DNA of 14,527 bases from contig JAYFRE010000052.1 in assembly GCA_034926235.1 (NCBI GenBank), positions 1 to 14,527 of the forward strand. Direction: 5' to 3'. This document shows positions 13,375 to 14,527 of the stretch, piece after piece. The position numbers and the translations under genes were made by a program. Below the pieces are notes generated by a model. It was given only the letters and a program-made list of their open reading frames with translations. It searched no databases and had not been told where the DNA came from. Within the stretch, counting starts at the first letter, position 1; each line of letters starts with the position of its first letter. Source of the DNA: JAYFRE01 sp034926235 (GTDB taxonomy: Bacteria > Pseudomonadota > Alphaproteobacteria > Rhodospirillales > Magnetospirillaceae).

Positions 13375-14527
13375 TCACCAGACATTGAGCAGCCACTCCC
13401 GATCCTTTTTGTATTCCATGTCGGTGAACAGGGCGTTGGCCATCTGTTCGGCGAGCCAGATCGCGCCGCCATAACCGACAACAGGATGGCGGAACATGCC
13501 GGCGCGGTCATAGGTGGGGAAGCCTACCCGGACCATGGGGATGCCGTAATCGATGGATACGAAGCGTCCCTTGGAGTGACCAAGGATAAGGTCGAGTTCC
13601 AATCCCTGGTTCTTGATCCGGTTTTCCAGTTCCCAAAAATCAGCGTTGGTCACGATTTCCATGTCGTGGGCGACATTTTCCTGCAACGCCTTGATGCGCG
13701 GGTCATCGACATAAGAGACGTTGTCGTCGCCCAGCAGCAGCAGGACGGGCTTCATTTCCAGATCCAGGCAGAATTCCGCCAGCCCGATGACCAGATCGGG
13801 GTTGCCGTAGATCGCCACCTTTTTGTCGGCCAGGAACATGTGCGCGACATCGGTCAGGGCGTCGATGGCGATACCGCGTTCGCGTACCAGGGACGGCGGA
13901 ATCGGTTTGCCGGTCATGGCCTTGAGATTGGCCAGGAAGGTGTCGGTGTTGCGGATGCCGATCGGGGTGGGGCCGATGACGGCGGGGATGCCAAAGCTTT
14001 TTTCCAGATATTGGGCGGCCTTTCCCCCCTCATAGCGGTTGAGCGCGATGGTGCCGAACGCGTTGCCGGTATCGGTCAGATCCTCGATGGTGGTGTTGCC
14101 ATGCGAGACGGATTCGCCGTTGGGCATCAGCGGAGAATCGAAACTCTCGATCTCGAACAGGACGGTGGCGTCGATCTCCATCTCGGCGAGCAGATGCTTC
14201 AATTCCTTCACGTCGCCGGGATTGACCCAGCCGGTGATGAGATTGATCTTGCCGTTGGGTTCGGTCTTGGCGGCGAAACGTTTGACGAAATCGCGCACCG
14301 CCAGATCATAGCCGGTGACCATCGAACCGACGAAGCTGGGCGTATGGATGGCCATCAGATGGATGTCGCGGCCAGCGTATTTTTCCGCCAGCAACCCTTC
14401 TTCCAGCGTGGTGATGAGACCATCGACATCGTCGCCGATCACCTCGGTCGAACAGGTGGTGATGATCGGGATCAGCCGGATATGGGGATAACGCGCCAGA
14501 AGAACGTCGATTCCCTCCTCGACCCGG
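13375..14527 (-). CDS. anfK: Fe-only nitrogenase FeFe protein beta subunit AnfK, 5' truncated
   Basis: The minus-strand frame is open from the window edge to a TGA at 13375-13377 and gives the last 383 residues of AnfK; the N-terminus lies outside. The motif IITTCSTEVIGDDVDG near the start of the visible part holds the Cys equivalent to NifK beta-Cys153, a P-cluster ligand; HTPSFVGSMVTGYD follows, as in all nitrogenase beta chains. The tail FTDMEYKKDREWLLNVW and the following anfO identify the Fe-only rather than the Mo or V system. AnfDGK is the catalytic component that reduces N2 with an FeFe cofactor, fed electrons by AnfH, and is normally made when Mo and V are scarce. The upstream genes anfHDG and the promoter are expected beyond base 14527. 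No truncation or frameshift is visible inside the window. Confidence 0.95.
   Translation of the reverse strand, partial: RVEEGIDVLLARYPHIRLIPIITTCSTEVIGDDVDGLITTLEEGLLAEKYAGRDIHLMAIHTPSFVGSMVTGYDLAVRDFVKRFAAKTEPNGKINLITGWVNPGDVKELKHLLAEMEIDATVLFEIESFDSPLMPNGESVSHGNTTIEDLTDTGNAFGTIALNRYEGGKAAQYLEKSFGIPAVIGPTPIGIRNTDTFLANLKAMTGKPIPPSLVRERGIAIDALTDVAHMFLADKKVAIYGNPDLVIGLAEFCLDLEMKPVLLLLGDDNVSYVDDPRIKALQENVAHDMEIVTNADFWELENRIKNQGLELDLILGHSKGRFVSIDYGIPMVRVGFPTYDRAGMFRHPVVGYGGAIWLAEQMANALFTDMEYKKDREWLLNVW

Noticed and set aside
13319..13396. Longer AnfO starting at 13396
   Set aside because: It would overlap the anfK end and cross the hairpin; the ATG at 13318 has a ribosome binding site and matches the family start.

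Overview
The window reads as GC-rich proteobacterial chromosome, most likely an alphaproteobacterium of the Rhodospirillales or purple non-sulfur type. The reasons are strong G/C third-codon bias, the end of an alternative Fe-only nitrogenase operon, a MetA-type homoserine acyltransferase, and sigma-54-type regulation. The taxonomic placement is inference from gene content. No rRNA, tRNA, CRISPR array, insertion sequence or integrase was found.

Layout from left to right. (1) 1-3115, plus strand: end of a nitrogen-compound uptake/salvage operon, with a LivF-like ABC ATPase (5' truncated), an M20 N-carbamoyl amidohydrolase and an amidase-signature enzyme. It closes with an intrinsic terminator at 3137-3177. 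(2) 3178-4280: metA behind a structured leader. The protein has Glu at position 111, which predicts acetyl-CoA use. (3) 4413-6056: a CPA1-type Na+/H+ antiporter. A terminator at 6063-6095 serves the converging operon. (4) 6115-9986, minus strand: a beta-keto acid catabolic operon in the order atoE-like short-chain fatty acid permease, BKACE/Kce-family beta-keto acid cleavage enzyme (DUF849), then the two subunits of a 3-oxoacid CoA-transferase. Both of the longer gene junctions carry strong hairpins. (5) 9987-10321: a 335-bp divergent control region with a sigma-54 -24/-12 promoter for the catabolic operon, palindromes, and a 16-bp direct repeat whose copies lie 94 bp apart. (6) 10322-12124, plus strand: a PAS/AAA+/HTH sigma-54 activator, the likely regulator of the operon. 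(7) 12058-14527, minus strand: the 3' end of an Fe-only nitrogenase operon, with anfK (truncated by the window edge), anfO, and a gamma-glutamylcyclotransferase-fold protein whose catalytic Glu is replaced by Gln.

How the parts may work together. The most coherent system is genes 4 to 6. The permease would import a short-chain or beta-keto acid. The BKACE enzyme would condense the beta-keto acid with acetyl-CoA to give acetoacetate plus a new acyl-CoA. The CoA-transferase would activate the acetoacetate to acetoacetyl-CoA for thiolysis. Transcription would be switched on by the divergent PAS-containing activator through sigma-54. The BKACE protein lacks the Glu that recognises the amino group in the lysine-fermentation enzyme, so its substrate is probably not 3-keto-5-aminohexanoate. 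The flanking nitrogen-salvage and Fe-nitrogenase operons show that this is a metabolically accessory neighbourhood, but nothing in the sequence links them directly to the keto-acid module.
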